Of a stretch of DNA of 64,000 nucleotides, positions 63,121-64,000 are shown piece by piece. The stretch lies in NCBI RefSeq assembly GCF_900119695.1, contig NZ_LT632547.1, forward strand, positions 1,240,001 to 1,304,000, read 5' to 3'. How positions within the stretch are numbered: the stretch's first letter is position 1; each line of letters opens with the position of its first letter. The DNA is from Actinomyces urinae (lineage in GTDB: Bacteria > Actinomycetota > Actinomycetes > Actinomycetales > Actinomycetaceae). The translations under genes were made by a program, and so were the position numbers. The notes below the pieces were generated by a model, which searched no databases, was not told the origin of the DNA, and saw only the letters and a list, made by a program, of their open reading frames with translations.

Positions 63121-64000
63121 ATGTACGGACTTTTCGCTGGGATCACCACACTCGACGTTGCCCAACTAACCGCGGGTACAGTGCGCGAGAATCAAAAAGT
63201 AACCTCACTTGATCAGATCCTCGCTGCGGGCGGGCCCGCAACCAACGCGGCCGTTGCGTTCTCTCACCTCACCCGCGCAGCAACCCGTGCCGCGAGCGCG
63301 AGCGACCTCAATCGGGGTGCGAATCCGGGAGGAGCGATGGCCTCCCTCCTCGTTTCCGCAATCGGTGAAGGCCCTGCCGCGCACCTCATTCTTGAAGACC
63401 TTGAAGTCCAGGAAGTGGCTTTGGTGGACTGTACCGATTACGAGGCTGAGGCGCCCGAAACCACTGGCAAGCTAGATCTGACCCCCAGCGTGTCCGCGAT
63501 CCTCATCAACGCGCAAAACAATGCGCGCACCGTTGCCTCCACCAACACGCGCCTGCCACTAAAGCCCGAAATCGCGTTGGAAACCCTAGAAGCCATGGGC
63601 CAGCCGCAGGTTGTGCTTGTTGACGGCCACAATCCCGATCTGGCGATGGCTGTCCTCACCAGTGGCGCCCATGAAGATGGGGAACCGTTCGCGGCGCAAG
63701 AATACAAGCCTGAATACCTGCGCATCCTTGACGGCGGATCTTGGAAACCGTGGCTACCCACAATGCTGGGATACATAGACGTGGCCATCATCTCCGCAGA
63801 CTTCCTGCCACCCGGATGCGTGAACTTCGATGACACGGTGGCCTTCCTCAAAGGCTTTGGCATTGAACGCGTAGTGCGCACAGCCGGACCAGACCCCGTG
63901 CAATGGGCCTGGCTCGGCAAAACCGGGACTGTTACCCCTCCTGCAGTTGATGCCATCGACACTCTTGCAGCCGGCGACACGTTCCACGGAGCCTTCGCGT
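63121..64000 (+). CDS. PfkB-family carbohydrate kinase (3' end outside window)
   Basis: 293 codons are visible; the frame is open at the right edge. The PfkB fold is seen in FAGITTLDVAQL, ILAAGGPATNAAVAFSHL and the C-terminal DAIDTLAAGDTFHGAFA with the catalytic aspartate. The usual GAGD is AAGD here. It probably phosphorylates a sugar. An internal segment of about 25 residues after the glycine-rich site is unusual. ATG at 63121 has no strong ribosome site. Confidence 0.85.
   Translation, partial: MYGLFAGITTLDVAQLTAGTVRENQKVTSLDQILAAGGPATNAAVAFSHLTRAATRAASASDLNRGANPGGAMASLLVSAIGEGPAAHLILEDLEVQEVALVDCTDYEAEAPETTGKLDLTPSVSAILINAQNNARTVASTNTRLPLKPEIALETLEAMGQPQVVLVDGHNPDLAMAVLTSGAHEDGEPFAAQEYKPEYLRILDGGSWKPWLPTMLGYIDVAIISADFLPPGCVNFDDTVAFLKGFGIERVVRTAGPDPVQWAWLGKTGTVTPPAVDAIDTLAAGDTFHGAFA

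Overview
The window comes from a mid-GC Gram-positive actinobacterium, most likely a member of the Actinomycetaceae. Three things point there. The RodA-PstP-FhaB-FhaA cell-wall and Ser/Thr-phosphorylation operon is present. There is a class Ib ribonucleotide reductase of actinobacterial type. The compact type II-C Cas9 (1109 aa) follows the Actinomyces naeslundii enzyme closely in length and motif layout. The species is not identified from sequence alone.

Layout. 0-3.4 kb: minus-strand rodA (cut by the window edge), pstP, fhaB, fhaA, then a divergent tRNA-Leu(CAG). 3.9-6.0 kb: an unrecognised ORF and a beta-CASP metallo-hydrolase. 6.0-11.7 kb: sugar module 1 (GH4 glycosidase, PfkB kinase, binding protein, two permeases). 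11.8-14.0 kb: a luciferase-like oxidoreductase and a degenerate ADP-ribosylglycohydrolase. 14.1-22.7 kb: a lower-GC ureide/oxamate cluster (DUF2877, FdrA, DUF1116, carbamate kinase, isochorismatase-fold hydrolase, NCS2 permease fused to an allophanate-hydrolase-C-like domain) with a divergent PucR regulator. 22.7-25.1 kb: MTA/SAH nucleosidase and L-serine dehydratase. 25.1-28.5 kb: a regulatory region with DnaA-box-like and NrdR-box-like sites, then nrdH-nrdI-nrdE. 28.6-35.5 kb: a defence block (Abi_2 gene, tracrRNA, cas9-cas1-cas2, 13-spacer array). 35.6-41.8 kb: acetamidase remnant, ABC-class ATPase with an RG-rich N-terminus, toxin-antitoxin pair, RNase H-proline iminopeptidase fusion, secreted CWB2-like protein. 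41.9-43.4 kb: small membrane protein and nrdF, about 14 kb from nrdHIE. 43.6-50.0 kb: sugar module 2 (GH2, two permeases, binding protein, LacI regulator, tandem operators). 50.1-52.5 kb: low-Mr tyrosine phosphatase and an XRE/ImmA-IrrE/PIN module. 52.6-57.3 kb: a very long HrpA helicase. 57.6-63.0 kb: oligopeptide ABC importer. 63.1 kb to the end: a truncated PfkB kinase.

How the genes work together. The two sugar modules each pair a binding-protein importer with a glycosidase, the first also with a kinase. The ureide cluster looks like a fermentative energy module: a carbamoyl group passed to phosphate by FdrA/DUF1116/DUF2877 would be turned into ATP by carbamate kinase. The CRISPR locus appears complete: the predicted tracrRNA pairs with the repeat transcribed from the minus strand, so crRNAs run opposite to cas9.

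The most unusual items are the permease-AHS_C fusion in the oxamate cluster, the RNase H-peptidase fusion, the ADP-ribosylglycohydrolase that has lost half of its metal site, and the XRE/ImmA-IrrE/PIN trio. All functional statements rest on reading motifs by eye; no database search was run.
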